From the NCBI GenBank assembly GCA_029247315.1, contig JAQWLM010000002.1:1-64000 (forward strand): a DNA stretch of 64,000 bases. Direction: 5' to 3'. The DNA comes from AAA164-E04 sp014239995 (lineage in GTDB: Bacteria; Verrucomicrobiota; Verrucomicrobiia; Limisphaerales; AAA164-E04). The position numbers and the translations under genes were made by a program. The notes under the pieces are model-generated. The model saw only the letters and a list, made by a program, of their open reading frames with translations, ran no database searches and was not told where the DNA came from. Positions 9,776 through 20,400 of this stretch are shown here, piece by piece; within the stretch, counting starts at the first letter, position 1, and the number at the start of each line of letters is the position of its first letter.

Positions 9776-10561
9776 AACTTGAGCGCCTTCAGGGAATGGT
9801 TCAGCGATTTGCGCGGTGTTGTTGAATTCTAAAACAGAAGCTGAGCGATCGCGAAGATTGCGTATCTTAAGTGCCTTCAGGTACCACTGCTTACCGATCC
9901 TCTCGACATCGTTCACTTCAAATATCTTGATTTTTCGATTCTTGATATCAAAAGCTTCAGCGTAAACGACACCTCCATACTCAGAGGAAATCCATGATCT
10001 AACCTTGTTGTAGGATGTTGTAGAGCTTGAGGGTCGGGAACTCTCAAGCACCTTACAGGACATACCCTTACGCATCGTCACCTTGGAAGGCACCAAACGC
10101 TGGTCGGGCCAATGCAAGAAATCAAGACCAAGATCCACCATCCAGAAATCACTTTCTCCAACAGGCCTCATGGCTTGATCTGCATCCAACGACATGAAGG
10201 CCTTCGGATCCGTCGGATAGGTATCGGAAAAAGCCACTTGATAACGCGGAGGCTGATTCTCTGGATGCTCAATAGACAACCATTCCTTTTCCGGATGTTT
10301 CGGGGATTCCAGGCAAAAGATATCCCGCCATCCATCCCTGAGCAGGTGGGTTTCCTTTCGCACTGAGCGCTCGTACCGGGAACCATCCCGCTTTCGCACT
10401 TTCAACGTGGCCGTCAGGTTGCCCGGGATACCAATACGGAGTTTTCTTAACCCAGCCGCTAGGGACTGCCCCTCCAGGATGGGATCAGCACTTATCTGAA
10501 AACACAGGATACCAATGACGGTCAGGGCATGAACAATGACAATACGTAAGGCCCTCTTCAT
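9770..10561 (-). CDS. LolA-like outer-membrane lipoprotein-sorting protein
   Basis: This is a 263-aa exported protein: a signal peptide covers about residues 1-25 (hydrophobic segment IVIVHALTVIGILCF). The second half matches the LolA-like family annotated as 'outer membrane lipoprotein-sorting protein' (PF17131-like): SDFWMVDLGLDFLHWP, a CKVLES segment, and the closing strands FEVNDVERIGKQWYLKAL and IRNLRDRSASVLEF. This is a half-barrel fold that can bind lipid chains in the periplasm. It begins 16 bases after the stop of lon on the same strand, so the two are probably cotranscribed. The ligand is not known; family assignment is by recognised sequence pattern only. Confidence 0.75.
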   Translation of the reverse strand: MKRALRIVIVHALTVIGILCFQISADPILEGQSLAAGLRKLRIGIPGNLTATLKVRKRDGSRYERSVRKETHLLRDGWRDIFCLESPKHPEKEWLSIEHPENQPPRYQVAFSDTYPTDPKAFMSLDADQAMRPVGESDFWMVDLGLDFLHWPDQRLVPSKVTMRKGMSCKVLESSRPSSSTTSYNKVRSWISSEYGGVVYAEAFDIKNRKIKIFEVNDVERIGKQWYLKALKIRNLRDRSASVLEFNNTAQIAEPFPEGAQVP

Positions 10562-10577
10562 GACATTGCAAAACCGG

Positions 10578-12995
10578 TTAACCCTTTTTCCCCCTGAGGT
10601 TTGTTTTGAAAATTACATCCATCATATCTTGGACGTGCTTGATCCAGTGGATGTTCAGTTTCTTTCCGATCTCTGTCGGTGCCTTTTCCCAATCTTTTCG
10701 GTTAGCTTCAGGTAAAACGACCTCACGAACACCACTCCGAACAGCCGCGAGAAGTTTTTCTCGCACGCCCCCCACCGGAAGTACCCTGCCACGCAGACTG
10801 ATCTCACCGGTCATGGCCAACCTGGAGGAAAGGGGTTTTCCCATGAACAGGGACGCTAATGCTGCAAAAATGGCGATACCGGCACTGGGACCATCCTTTG
10901 GAGTGGCACCGGCGGGAACATGAATATGGATGTCAAGTGCGTCCATTGCCGGAAGTTTGACCCCCATATCACCAGCCTGAGAGCGCAGGTGAGTCAGGGC
11001 AGCCTGGGCACTTTCTTTCATGACATCCCCGAGCGAACCCGTCAGGATGAGCTTACCCCTGCCAGGAAGTGAGGTAGCCTCAACATAAAGTATTTCTCCA
11101 CCGGAGGGGGTCCACCCCAATCCAACGGCGATACCGCTATCCTCGATGGACTCATGATCAGGAGCAGGATGCTTGGGCACGCCAAGCTGGTGATCAATCC
11201 AATCCTCGGTCACAAGAGTAGATGAAATCCTTCCATGTGATTCCATCTGCTCTCTCGTTGCTTTTCGAAGTACCGCCGCAATGGAGCGTTCCAACTGGCG
11301 AACTCCGGCTTCCCGGGTGTAAAGTTCCACAAGGCATCGGATGCTGGCTGCCGGCATCTTTATCTGGCGGTTACTCAAACCATGATCTTTCAATTGACGC
11401 GGCAGCAGGTGGCGTTTGGTAATCTGCACCTTTTCTGCAGTCGTATAACTGGATAGCTCAATCACCTCCAAGCGATCCTTGAGCGCCGGATGCACAGGTT
11501 CAAGCCAGTTGGCAGTGGTGATGAACAGGATTTCACTCAAATCAAAAGGCACTTCAAGATAATGGTCACTGAAGTTCTTGTTCTGCTGTGGATCCAAGAC
11601 TTCCAGAAGTGCCGAGGCAGGATCCCCACGGAAATCAGATCCCATCTTATCGATCTCATCCAATAAAATCACCGGGTTCCGCGCTCCCAGCCGTTTGATC
11701 GTTTGAATGATGCGTCCGGGCATGGATCCAACATACGTACGCCGATGGCCACGAATTTCGGCTTCATCTCGGATCCCACCAAGAGAAATACGGGCAAAGG
11801 GCCTGCCTAGGGATTCCGCGATACTACGCCCCAGAGAAGTTTTACCAACCCCAGGAGGTCCTACCAGGCAGAGGATGGGGCCTCGTGCCGCTCTACTCTG
11901 TTTCATCACAGCGAGGTGCTCCAAGAGTCGGTCCTTAACCTGTTTGAGACCAAAGTGCTCTCTTTCAAGAATTTGAGATGCCTCCTCCAGATCCAGCCTG
12001 TGCTGCACGGATGTAGCCCAAGGCAAGGAAGCAAGCCATTCCACATAATGCCGGGAAACCGAGTATTCGGGGACAGCGACAGGGATGTTTTTCAGACGAT
12101 CCAGCTCCTTGAGGGCTACCGCACGCGTTTCTTCAGGCATGCCACTGCCGTCAATCAACGACTTAAGAGAAGTCATTTCACTCGCAGAAGGATCCTCCTC
12201 TCCGAGCTCCCGTTGAATAATTCGTAATTGTTCCCGTAGATAAAAATTGCGCTGACTTTTTGAAATAGAACTGCTCGTTTCCTTTTGAATCCGCGCACCA
12301 ATGGATTGGATTTCCAGTTCGTGTTTCAGCAGTGGCAGCAAGATTTTGAAGCGCTCGACAACCATGTAGCTACTGAGCAGGGTTTGATGTTCCTGGAGTT
12401 TGAGATTGAGGTTGGCTCCTATCAGGTCAGAAAGTTTTTCCGGATCTTCTACGTTGAGGCTGGTGGATTTCACCTGATCGGTCATGGTAGGCGAATGCTC
12501 AAGAATCTCCTGAAAAAGCTTCTTGGAGGTTCGTGCAAGGGCTTTTGCCTCAACACTGACCTGCGCTGGTTCATCCAGGTATTCTACCCGAGCCAATAGA
12601 TAGGGGTCTGTTTGCTTGAAATCGAGGATCCGAATACGTTTCAACCCTTCAATGAGAATTCGAACTTGCTGATTGGGCTGCTTGACCATTTTTTGCACGC
12701 GGGCAAGGCATCCGAACTCGTGCAAATCCTTGGGAGCTGGATCATCCACGGGGGATGTCTGAAGCACAAGCCCGATCAATCGGTTTCCAGAAACAACATC
12801 GTCGATCAGGTCTGAACTGGAAGTTGACTCAATGAGCAACGGAGCCACCATCCCTGGGAAAATCACAATATCAGACAGTCCAAGGATGGGTAAATGCTCT
12901 GAAAGACTCGTTGAAGATTTGTCCTCAGGAGATCCAACTATCTTGCTGGAAGCCTTGATTTTGAGAATGTCTATAATGTCTTGATCCACGTGCAT
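10578..12995 (-). CDS. lon: ATP-dependent protease Lon
   Basis: Lon is a cytoplasmic AAA+ serine protease that degrades misfolded and regulatory proteins. The N-terminal substrate domain starts with LPILGLSDIVIFPG; the AAA+ module has Walker A GPPGVGKTSL and Walker B VILLDEIDK; the C-terminal protease domain has the catalytic Ser (codon 10884-10886, KDGPSAG) and Lys (codon 10755-10757, REKLLAAV), 43 residues apart as in Escherichia coli Lon. A GTG at 13034 would add 13 residues but has no ribosome site; the ATG at 12995 is preferred, though its AGAAGG lies very close. The length (805 aa) is normal. The LolA-like gene follows at once. Confidence 0.95.
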   Translation of the reverse strand: MHVDQDIIDILKIKASSKIVGSPEDKSSTSLSEHLPILGLSDIVIFPGMVAPLLIESTSSSDLIDDVVSGNRLIGLVLQTSPVDDPAPKDLHEFGCLARVQKMVKQPNQQVRILIEGLKRIRILDFKQTDPYLLARVEYLDEPAQVSVEAKALARTSKKLFQEILEHSPTMTDQVKSTSLNVEDPEKLSDLIGANLNLKLQEHQTLLSSYMVVERFKILLPLLKHELEIQSIGARIQKETSSSISKSQRNFYLREQLRIIQRELGEEDPSASEMTSLKSLIDGSGMPEETRAVALKELDRLKNIPVAVPEYSVSRHYVEWLASLPWATSVQHRLDLEEASQILEREHFGLKQVKDRLLEHLAVMKQSRAARGPILCLVGPPGVGKTSLGRSIAESLGRPFARISLGGIRDEAEIRGHRRTYVGSMPGRIIQTIKRLGARNPVILLDEIDKMGSDFRGDPASALLEVLDPQQNKNFSDHYLEVPFDLSEILFITTANWLEPVHPALKDRLEVIELSSYTTAEKVQITKRHLLPRQLKDHGLSNRQIKMPAASIRCLVELYTREAGVRQLERSIAAVLRKATREQMESHGRISSTLVTEDWIDHQLGVPKHPAPDHESIEDSGIAVGLGWTPSGGEILYVEATSLPGRGKLILTGSLGDVMKESAQAALTHLRSQAGDMGVKLPAMDALDIHIHVPAGATPKDGPSAGIAIFAALASLFMGKPLSSRLAMTGEISLRGRVLPVGGVREKLLAAVRSGVREVVLPEANRKDWEKAPTEIGKKLNIHWIKHVQDMMDVIFKTNLRGKKG

Positions 12996-13197
12996 GCCTT
13001 CTGAGGGCAGGAAGAAAAACGCCGACTCCCTCACCAGTCGTGGTTAAGCTAGCCGATGCTAACACCCCTTGACGAGTGTAAATTCTCTGAATCTTGAGTA
13101 ACCAGTCAGCGAAAAAATTCAAAGTTGACGCAATATTTTTCAACACAGGCTTTGCAGGCAGAAAGATGACCGTGTAATAATCCGGCTCTGAGGACGT

Positions 13198-14259
13198 ATG
13201 ATACAGGATACAGATGATTTAAGGATTCAATCCGTTCACCCCTTGTTGTCTCCCGCCATCTTAAGTGAGGAGATACCCATGACGGAGAGGGCTTCAGTGA
13301 CGATATCGGAAGCACGTTGGGCAGCGGAACAAATCATTCGCGGAAAAAGTGACCGTCTGATCGTGATTGCCGGACCCTGTTCCATTCACGACACGGAAGC
13401 CGCACGGGAGTACGCAGGGAAATTAATGAAGGCACGCGAGCAGTTGAGCGCGGATCTTTGTATTTTCATGCGGGTTTATTTTGAAAAACCACGCACCACG
13501 GTTGGCTGGAAAGGTTTGATCAACGATCCCGATATCGACAATAGTTTTCGTATCAATAAGGGACTTAGACAGGCCAGGAAATTGCTGCAGGATTTGGCAG
13601 AAACCGGGCTTCCAGCAGCTACTGAGTTTCTTGACACCATCGTTCCACAGTTTATCGCAGATCTGATCGCATGGGGTGCGATTGGCGCACGTACAACTGA
13701 GAGTCAGGTACACCGCGAACTTGCTTCCGGCCTTTCAATGCCGGTTGGATTCAAGAATGGAACAGATGGTAATGTTCAAATTGCCATCGATGCAGTCAGT
13801 GCTTCAAGGCAGCCACACCACTTTCTTTCAGTCACAAAACAGGGAATTGCTGCTATCGTGCAGACCCGAGGCAACGATTCATGTCATCTCATTCTCAGAG
13901 GATCCAAGGCTGGCCCCAACTTCGACGCAAAAAGTGTAGAATCAGCATGCGACACCTTGAAAAAAAACCAGTTATATCCCGGTGTGATGGTGGATTGCAG
14001 TCATGGAAACTCATCCAAGGACCACAGGAAACAACCCCTTGCGGCCCAATCTGTGGCGGATCAAATCGCAGGAGGATCCAAATCCATCTCAGGTGTCATG
14101 CTCGAAAGCCACCTTGTTGAAGGCAACCAGTCATATGAATCCGATGGTTCTGCGCTTTACGGAAAGAGCATTACCGACGCCTGCATGTCTTGGGACCAGA
14201 CGGTGCCGGTTTTGGAGCAATTGGCTGAAGCAGTGCGAAAACGACGGGAAACCGCCTGA
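13198..14259 (+). CDS. aroF: 3-deoxy-7-phosphoheptulonate (DAHP) synthase, class I AroF/AroG type
   Basis: This enzyme catalyses the first step of aromatic amino acid synthesis, condensing phosphoenolpyruvate and erythrose 4-phosphate. The class I AroF/G/H signatures are clear: IVIAGPCSIHD near residues 53-63, the MRVYFEKPRTTVGWKGLIND segment, AATEFLDT, the IGARTTESQVHRELASG region and DCSHGNSSKDH near the C terminus. The length of 353 aa equals that of the enterobacterial enzymes. The ATG at 13198 has GAGGA just upstream. It stands alone, divergent from lon. Feedback specificity (Phe, Tyr or Trp) cannot be read from sequence, so the exact symbol is a convention. Confidence 0.95.
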   Translation: MIQDTDDLRIQSVHPLLSPAILSEEIPMTERASVTISEARWAAEQIIRGKSDRLIVIAGPCSIHDTEAAREYAGKLMKAREQLSADLCIFMRVYFEKPRTTVGWKGLINDPDIDNSFRINKGLRQARKLLQDLAETGLPAATEFLDTIVPQFIADLIAWGAIGARTTESQVHRELASGLSMPVGFKNGTDGNVQIAIDAVSASRQPHHFLSVTKQGIAAIVQTRGNDSCHLILRGSKAGPNFDAKSVESACDTLKKNQLYPGVMVDCSHGNSSKDHRKQPLAAQSVADQIAGGSKSISGVMLESHLVEGNQSYESDGSALYGKSITDACMSWDQTVPVLEQLAEAVRKRRETA

Positions 14260-14310
14260 TATCTTCTGAGCAGCCGTTTGCATGTTCATACTCCCCACGG
14301 AGGGGAGACA

Positions 14311-14928
14311 TCAGGTATCCTGGAGCCCGGGATTTAACGCATGCACTCGCGCGAATTCTGAAGCCCCCAGCCTACCCAGAGGATCCAGAGCATCTATCGA
14401 CACACGCGGCGCGGAGTGGGATCCATCCTGATACGCGATAGCATCTTCCAGGTAAAGCCGGTGAATGCTCCCCAGAATAAGCCCCTGCGGTCCCTCACCC
14501 AACGAAATAATTTGAGCCCTCCTGCAACTGAAAGCAATGGGAAGACCTTCCAACCTTGGCAGCGGCGCTCCCTCAAAATCCGTCAACTTCAAGTCACAGT
14601 GGTCGAGCTCGGATTCTCCATGTTCCAGAGGATCTGCTGAAGCCAAAACAGATTGCATGTCTTCAAACCTTGGAATGTGTACCACAAAATGTGAGCGCTC
14701 CTCAATATTGCGCCAGGTATCCTTTTTGGCCCCATCCCGTTTCAAGCCAACCGAAAGCGACAACATCGGGGGATTGCTGCAAACCGCATTAAAGTAGGAA
14801 AAGGGCGCAAGGTTATACTTACCGTTTCCATGATCACTCAAAACCCATGCAATCGGACGGGGAATGATGGTCTGAGTCATGGTGTGATATACCTGACTTG
14901 GATTCAGTTGGTCGAAATCAATGTTCAT
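14311..14928 (-). CDS. Flavin reductase-like / FMN-binding split-barrel protein
   Basis: This is a 205-aa cytoplasmic protein of the flavin reductase-like domain family (DIM6/NTAB group). The N-terminal part has the characteristic QTIIPRPIAWVLS, followed by NLAPFSYFNAVCSNPPMLS and SVGLKR with a DTWRNI segment, which together form the FMN-binding surface of the split barrel. Members either reduce free flavin with NAD(P)H or bind FMN for an oxidoreductase partner. No partner oxygenase is adjacent, so the role is open. It converges with the DAHP synthase gene and lies downstream of the FecR-domain gene, from which a strong terminator separates it. Confidence 0.85.
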   Translation of the reverse strand: MNIDFDQLNPSQVYHTMTQTIIPRPIAWVLSDHGNGKYNLAPFSYFNAVCSNPPMLSLSVGLKRDGAKKDTWRNIEERSHFVVHIPRFEDMQSVLASADPLEHGESELDHCDLKLTDFEGAPLPRLEGLPIAFSCRRAQIISLGEGPQGLILGSIHRLYLEDAIAYQDGSHSAPRVSIDALDPLGRLGASEFARVHALNPGLQDT

Positions 14929-14959
14929 CTCTTTGGTCTATCGCTACGGAGTCGAAGTC

Positions 14960-14990
14960 AAAAAAAAACCCTTTGGAAATCCAAAGGGTT
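14960..14990 (-). terminator. Rho-independent terminator after the FecR-domain gene
   Basis: On the minus strand a perfect 10-bp stem (AACCCTTTGG paired with CCAAAGGGTT, loop of 4) is followed by a run of eight T. It lies about 28 bases after the stop of the FecR-domain gene and insulates the flavin reductase gene behind it. Confidence 0.9.
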
Positions 14991-15017
14991 TCTGAAATTT
15001 TCTAGGCTGACAAAATC

Positions 15018-15758
15018 TTAGCTACCACCGCCTTTGACGGGGGAGATGAAGAAGGAGTTGGGCTGAACCACCACAGGCACAGGTGCAGGGATTGGCGCTG
15101 CGCCAGGCACAACAACAACTTCTTGAACTACCTGCTCGATTGCAGCCATTTCAGGGGCTGGAATCGGGACAAAACCGCCGGTTTCAGTGCTGAACTGGTT
15201 ACCACTGGTACCCCGTGCACTCCTGACCACACCATCACGCGTGTAGACGATGGAACCCGCACCCCCAACAAAACTCACTTCAGTGGGTGTGCAAATATTG
15301 AATTCCGATGCCTCCTCAGAGGCATCTATACCGACGGTGCCGGTAGGGATCTTGACCTCAAACTTCGAGAGTCCGGAGGTAAACCTGTTGACAACCCCAG
15401 TGACACACCCGTCGCGCAGGGTAAGCAGGGTGTCGGTTGTGACGCCATCACCCGTCTCAGTGCTGTTGGCACGGTTGATGATAAGGGTGGTATCTGGTCC
15501 AATCTTGATTCTTCCAACATCGCCCAAAACGATGACGGCACTGCCAGAACTGCCTGTAGAAAGGACAGAACCAGGGCCAATCTCAGATTCATCCGAAAGA
15601 GCCGCTGCTCCATCGCCATTGTCAATCGTGGCGCCCCCGTCGATACTCGCGACCGAGAGACTGCCGGAATCCGCACGCGCTGAACCACCAACTCCTGACA
15701 GGAGCAGCGCAACGGCTGCCACAAGGAGTGAAGATATAATACCAGTCTTGTTGTTCAT
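15018..15758 (-). CDS. Exported FecR-domain protein
   Basis: This is a 246-aa exported protein with a signal peptide ending near residue 29 (SARA-DS). Residues about 50-150 form a FecR-like beta domain: a glycine/serine-rich strand (GSVLSTGSSGSAVIVLGD), IKIGPDTTLII, and the KIPTGTVGI strand typical of FecR proteins. The C-terminal 60 residues are rich in Pro, Val and Ala, a low-complexity tail. In Verrucomicrobiota, FecR-domain proteins of this size are often single secreted genes rather than sigma-factor regulators; no anti-sigma partner is nearby. GGAG sits 5 bases before the ATG and a promoter-like pair lies further upstream. The function is not known. Confidence 0.8.
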   Translation of the reverse strand: MNNKTGIISSLLVAAVALLLSGVGGSARADSGSLSVASIDGGATIDNGDGAAALSDESEIGPGSVLSTGSSGSAVIVLGDVGRIKIGPDTTLIINRANSTETGDGVTTDTLLTLRDGCVTGVVNRFTSGLSKFEVKIPTGTVGIDASEEASEFNICTPTEVSFVGGAGSIVYTRDGVVRSARGTSGNQFSTETGGFVPIPAPEMAAIEQVVQEVVVVPGAAPIPAPVPVVVQPNSFFISPVKGGGS

Positions 15759-15797
15759 AATTGCTCCAATAAATCCAAATTAAATACGATACACACC

Positions 15798-15825
15798 ATC
15801 ATGCAATTCCAGTGAGAATTGTCAA
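15798..15825 (-). promoter_or_regulatory. Probable sigma-70-type promoter of the FecR-domain gene
   Basis: On the minus strand TTGACA is followed after 16 bases by CATGAT. A start of transcription near 15790 would give a leader of about 30 bases that includes the GGAG ribosome site. Confidence 0.45.
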
Positions 15826-15881
15826 TCAGAATCCATTGCGACATACGAGCAAGTGGAACCTTCTGGACCCCTTTTCCACCT

Positions 15882-17183
15882 CTACCTCAAATGCCGATCA
15901 GCAAAATCCATGTAACACTTCCAATCAAAAGGCAAGACGTTATGTCTACCGTCACGGACATGATACCCAATTGCATTTCCGACGGACCGATTGAGCTCCG
16001 GCATTTCAAGGCCTGATATACCCCTCTTACCCAACAACCGGTAGACCGGATCGGCATGTAACCCTGATAAAAATTCTCCCTTGGGATCTGCCCATCGATC
16101 CTCAACAGCACTAGCAATATAAACAGGACGAGGTGCGATCAAGGCAATCAACTGATGCTGATCAAAAGGCAACAAAGCCTCACGTTCATTATAGGTGCCA
16201 AAATGCCCACAAAACCAGTGTGGAAAAGAGGTATTTATTCTCCTAACCGTTTCACCATAAGCACGTTTACTCAGGGCTGCACCTCCGCAACCGGAGTTAT
16301 TGGAGACCACAATGGCAAAACGAGCATCGTTGGCCCCCGCCCAGAGGGCAGCCTTTCCCAGCCGGGAATGCCCCATCACAGCCACCCTGTCGTGGTCAAC
16401 CTGTGCATCCGTCACCAGATAATCCATGATTCGGCTCAAGCCCCAAGCCCAGGCAGCAACAGATCCCCATTGGTGCGGCTCAGGCGCGCGCTGGGATTCA
16501 CGAAAGAACATGGGGTGCACACCATTTTGCCAACCATCATCAAAGTCTGGGTCGATATCACCGTAATAGGCTGTTGCTAAACCATATCCTCGCTCGAGCA
16601 TCATCTGCACAGGCCAACGGTCTGCATTGGAACCTCGGGAAGCGGAAGTGGCACGATGCTCCCGGATACCCTTGGTGGAATCATTGCGCATCCAAGCATC
16701 GGATAAGGTAATTTCAGGATCATGACTGATCGAATGATTGCCGAAGAAGTTGAAGCCCAGGAAAACAGGCGAAACCTCCTTTGCCTTTGCCGGCAAATAC
16801 AAGAGGACATTTAAGTCCACACCCTGGTCGGTTTCATGGCGCTTCAAGTGAATTGTAACTTCCTTGCGCCGAGCCAATCCCCCGAGGGCATCTGTTTGGT
16901 CGGAAACCACGGAAAAATGCATTTTTTCCGGACGCCCGGGTGCTTCTCCATACATCTGGGCGGTCATCTGATCGAGGATTTCAGGCCGACGCAGACCATA
17001 CCAGGCCGAGGCGGAGTGCACAGGCCTGCCGTCTGACATGACCAGGGGATCGGACAAGCGATAACCAGGGACCTTCGCTTCATCATAGTTGATGACCAGT
17101 GGTTGAGCGCTGGAATCCATGGCCACAACACTCACAATAAGGCCAATCAAGCCCAACTTCTGGAAGGGACAGTCACGTAACAT
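15882..17183 (-). CDS. CE15-type glucuronoyl esterase-like alpha/beta hydrolase
   Basis: This is a 433-aa exported serine esterase with a signal peptide over about residues 1-27. The nucleophile motif GHSRLGKAALWAGA, followed by NNSGCGGAALSKR and PHWFCGHF, is the pattern of bacterial CE15 (4-O-methyl-glucuronoyl methylesterase) proteins, which cut ester links between glucuronoxylan and lignin or related polymers. The likely catalytic His lies in DGRHNVLPFDW at the C terminus; the acidic residue is probably the Glu in SAVEDRWADP. The protein stands alone, divergent from the large HEAT/haem protein gene. In an aquatic organism the natural substrate could be an algal uronate ester rather than wood; this is inference. 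Confidence 0.88.
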   Translation of the reverse strand: MLRDCPFQKLGLIGLIVSVVAMDSSAQPLVINYDEAKVPGYRLSDPLVMSDGRPVHSASAWYGLRRPEILDQMTAQMYGEAPGRPEKMHFSVVSDQTDALGGLARRKEVTIHLKRHETDQGVDLNVLLYLPAKAKEVSPVFLGFNFFGNHSISHDPEITLSDAWMRNDSTKGIREHRATSASRGSNADRWPVQMMLERGYGLATAYYGDIDPDFDDGWQNGVHPMFFRESQRAPEPHQWGSVAAWAWGLSRIMDYLVTDAQVDHDRVAVMGHSRLGKAALWAGANDARFAIVVSNNSGCGGAALSKRAYGETVRRINTSFPHWFCGHFGTYNEREALLPFDQHQLIALIAPRPVYIASAVEDRWADPKGEFLSGLHADPVYRLLGKRGISGLEMPELNRSVGNAIGYHVRDGRHNVLPFDWKCYMDFADRHLR

Positions 17184-17462
17184 GGTAAACGAATATAGAG
17201 CCGAACCAGGACGGTGGCAAGATCAGGGAATCACCAAGAGGGCTGGCTCTGCTACTCAGGGAAGGGCTCAGCGAGAAAAAACCAGAAACGAGCAACCACA
17301 CAAGGCCCATTGGTTGCCATGGTGGCATTTCTCCACCGTCGAAATAGCAAGTCGCAGCGACGTTCCATGGCGGTGAACCCTGAATCAAGGCAAACCTCAA
17401 CGAGGTGCGTCCTTGAACTACTCACGCCCAGATGGTAAACATTCCATAAAGACCTTGTCACG

Positions 17463-20400
17463 ATGACATTTCACCATACCAAAGCCTTCAGTCATACGTC
17501 CTTGCTGAGCCTTATCGCCTGCATTCCAATTGCACTTGGGCAAACTCCCCCGCCCAAGCCTGTCACGGCCTATGAACCAAGTCCGCAAGCGATGGAAGCA
17601 GCGGCAAGTCTGACGGTGGCAAAAGGATTTGAACTGAGTATCTACGCATCTGAACCCCTGTTGGCTAACCCTGTCAGCATTCATTTTGACGCACTGGGTC
17701 GTTGTTATGTGGTGGAAACACATCGACGCCGCACATCCGTTTACGACATTCGCAACTTTCCTGAGTGGTTGAACTCGGATTTTTCCTTCGAAACCGTGAA
17801 GGATCGAGCACAGTTTTTTAAAAAAAACTTATCCGCAGGAAATGCAGCCATCCCGAAAAAATTTATCGTGGATCGCAACCAGGATGGCATTTTCGACTGG
17901 AAGGATCTGGAAGTGGAATCAGAGCGGATCGTACGTATTGAGGACACCAATGGAGATGGCAGGGCGGATTTGTCCAAAGTGTACGCCGACGGATTTAATT
18001 CCCTGGTCTCTGGAGTGGCTGCAGGAGTGTATGCACGAGGGAACAAGGTCTGGTTCACCTGCATTCCAGATCTGTGGATGCTCACCGATACTGACGAGGA
18101 TGGAAATGCCGACCAGAGAAAAGCACTGCACCACGGCTTTGGAGTGCACATCGCCTTCGGAGGCCATGACATGCACGGTTTGATTATGGGACCGGATGGA
18201 AGGCTGTATTTTTCCATCGCCGACCGAGGTACGCATGTTGAAAAAGATGGCAAAACGCTGGTCAGTCTACCTCATACAGGAGCCGTTTTCCGCTGCAAAC
18301 CGGACGGCTCTGATCTGGAAGTTTTCGCAACGGGTCTCCGTAATCCACAGGAGCTGGCTTTTGATGCGGAGGGAAACCTTTGGACAGTAGACAACAACGG
18401 GGACGGGGGTGACAAAGCCCGGCTGGCCTATCTGGTTGAAGGAGGGGACAGCGGCTGGCATATCGGCTGGCAATGGTTACCCGGCATGGGCGCGTGGAAC
18501 GCAGAGAACCTTTGGAAAACGCGCGAGGAAAATAGCGGTGAGTATCTCATTCCGCCGGTTGCCCACATCGGTCACGGTCCTGCAGGCTTTGCATACTACC
18601 CGGGATCAGGCATGCCGGACCGGTTCAAGGACCACTTTTTTCTAGCTGATTTTCCGGGAGGCATTCGTTTTTTCAAGGTCGATCCAGCCGGGGCTGGATT
18701 CAGACTGTCCAGAGGTTCAACACAGCTGGAGAACAATGACCGTCATACGCTGGAGGGCAAACTTCTTTGGGGACTTTCGCCTGTCGACGTTACTTTTGGT
18801 CCTCGTCCTGGCGTTTACGTTGCAGACTGGATAAAGGGCTGGGAAAAAACAGGCAAGGGCCGCATCTTTCGAGTGCAAGCAGAGGACTACAATGTTTCGG
18901 CTTTCAAAGAAGTTCAAGCCATGCTCCAGGAGGGGCTCAAGGAAACGTCGATCAGAGAGCTTGGCGGTCTCCTCTCACACCAGGATATGCGCGTTCGGCT
19001 GGAGGCTCAGTTTGAACTGGTGGCACGTCACGAGCAGCCTTCATCTTCCGTGGTCAAGGTGCTGAGTGGTGCTTTTAGTGTCAGCGCACTCGATGAACTG
19101 ACCAGGGTCGCCCAAAAGGGCAAGAATCTGCTTGGTCGTTACCATGCCATTTGGGGGCTGGGGCAACTGATTTCCAAGAAACGCGATACAGCAAAGGAAC
19201 TCATCCGACTTCTGGAGGATCCCGCTCCAAGGATCGTGGCGCAGGCTGCACGTGTCTTGTCCGATCACGGCGTGGTTGGCTATTACACCGATTATCTCCG
19301 TTTGATGCAAGATTCAGATCCTCGCACCCGGTTCTTTGGGATCAAGTGGCTTTGGAAGACCCTTCAAGGAGGTTTTCAGGAAGTACAGCATAGTGAACAA
19401 ACGAAAACACTGGTCAATCTCCGCCAATGCGAACCAGTCTTCGAAATCCTATCAGGCAATCAAGGGCAAGATGCATTCATCCAACATGCCTGCGTGATGG
19501 CCCTCACACACATCAATGATCTGCAGGGACTGGTGGAGGCAGCAGGGCATTCAGACGCATCGGTTCGTATGGGTGCGGCTCTGGCACTGCGTAAATTGCG
19601 TCGTCCAGAAATAGCCGTATTCCTCAAGGATGCAGAAACATCCATCCTGATCGAGGCAGCACGGGCCATCAACGACGTGCCGATCCTTGGGGCAGAGCAG
19701 CAACTGGCGCAATTAACACAACGGCCAGAATTACCGGAACCAGCCCTGAAAAGGGCCATCAACGCCCAATACCGTTTGGGAAAGACAGAAAATGCCGCTT
19801 TCCTGATTTCCCTCGCACTTGAGACGCGTGCCAGGGAAACCCTGAGAGAACGTGCCATACTGGCACTTGCAGAGTGGGCACACCCCCCGAAACGAGACGC
19901 AATCACTGGGTTGTGGCGCCCCTTGAATACAAGGGACCCGCGCTCGGCCGCGGTGCCCTTACGACTTTCGCTGCGAAAGTTGCTGACCGAGGCACCCACC
20001 TCCGTTCAGCGAGCTTGCATTGAAGCCATGGTGGCCCTTGCCCTTGGGGATGAGGATATGCTGTTGCTTGAACTTCTGAAACATGAACAATCACCTGAAG
20101 TCCTGAAGGTAGATATCATCAAAGCACTGGTAAAACTCGATAGCCCACACCTTGCCCCAGCCCTGATTTATGCCAGGGCAAGCAAATCAGAAGCCATCTA
20201 TGCCGAGGCCGTACGATACCAATCCAGGCTTGATCCCGCAAACGCGCTCACATTGTTTGCAATGGACTTGGACAGGGAATCCATCCCTGTCCGTCAGGCT
20301 GCCATTGCCGGTCTGGCCAAAATGGCCACTCCTGAAGCCGTGAAACTCCTGACAACATTGGTGGATCAGTTGGTCAAAGGCACCCTTCCGGAGAGCCTGG

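Noticed and set aside
15250..15783. 177-codon open frame opposite the FecR-domain gene
   Set aside because: It exists only because the FecR-domain gene has biased Gly/Ser/Val codons. The minus frame has a signal peptide, promoter, ribosome site and terminator.
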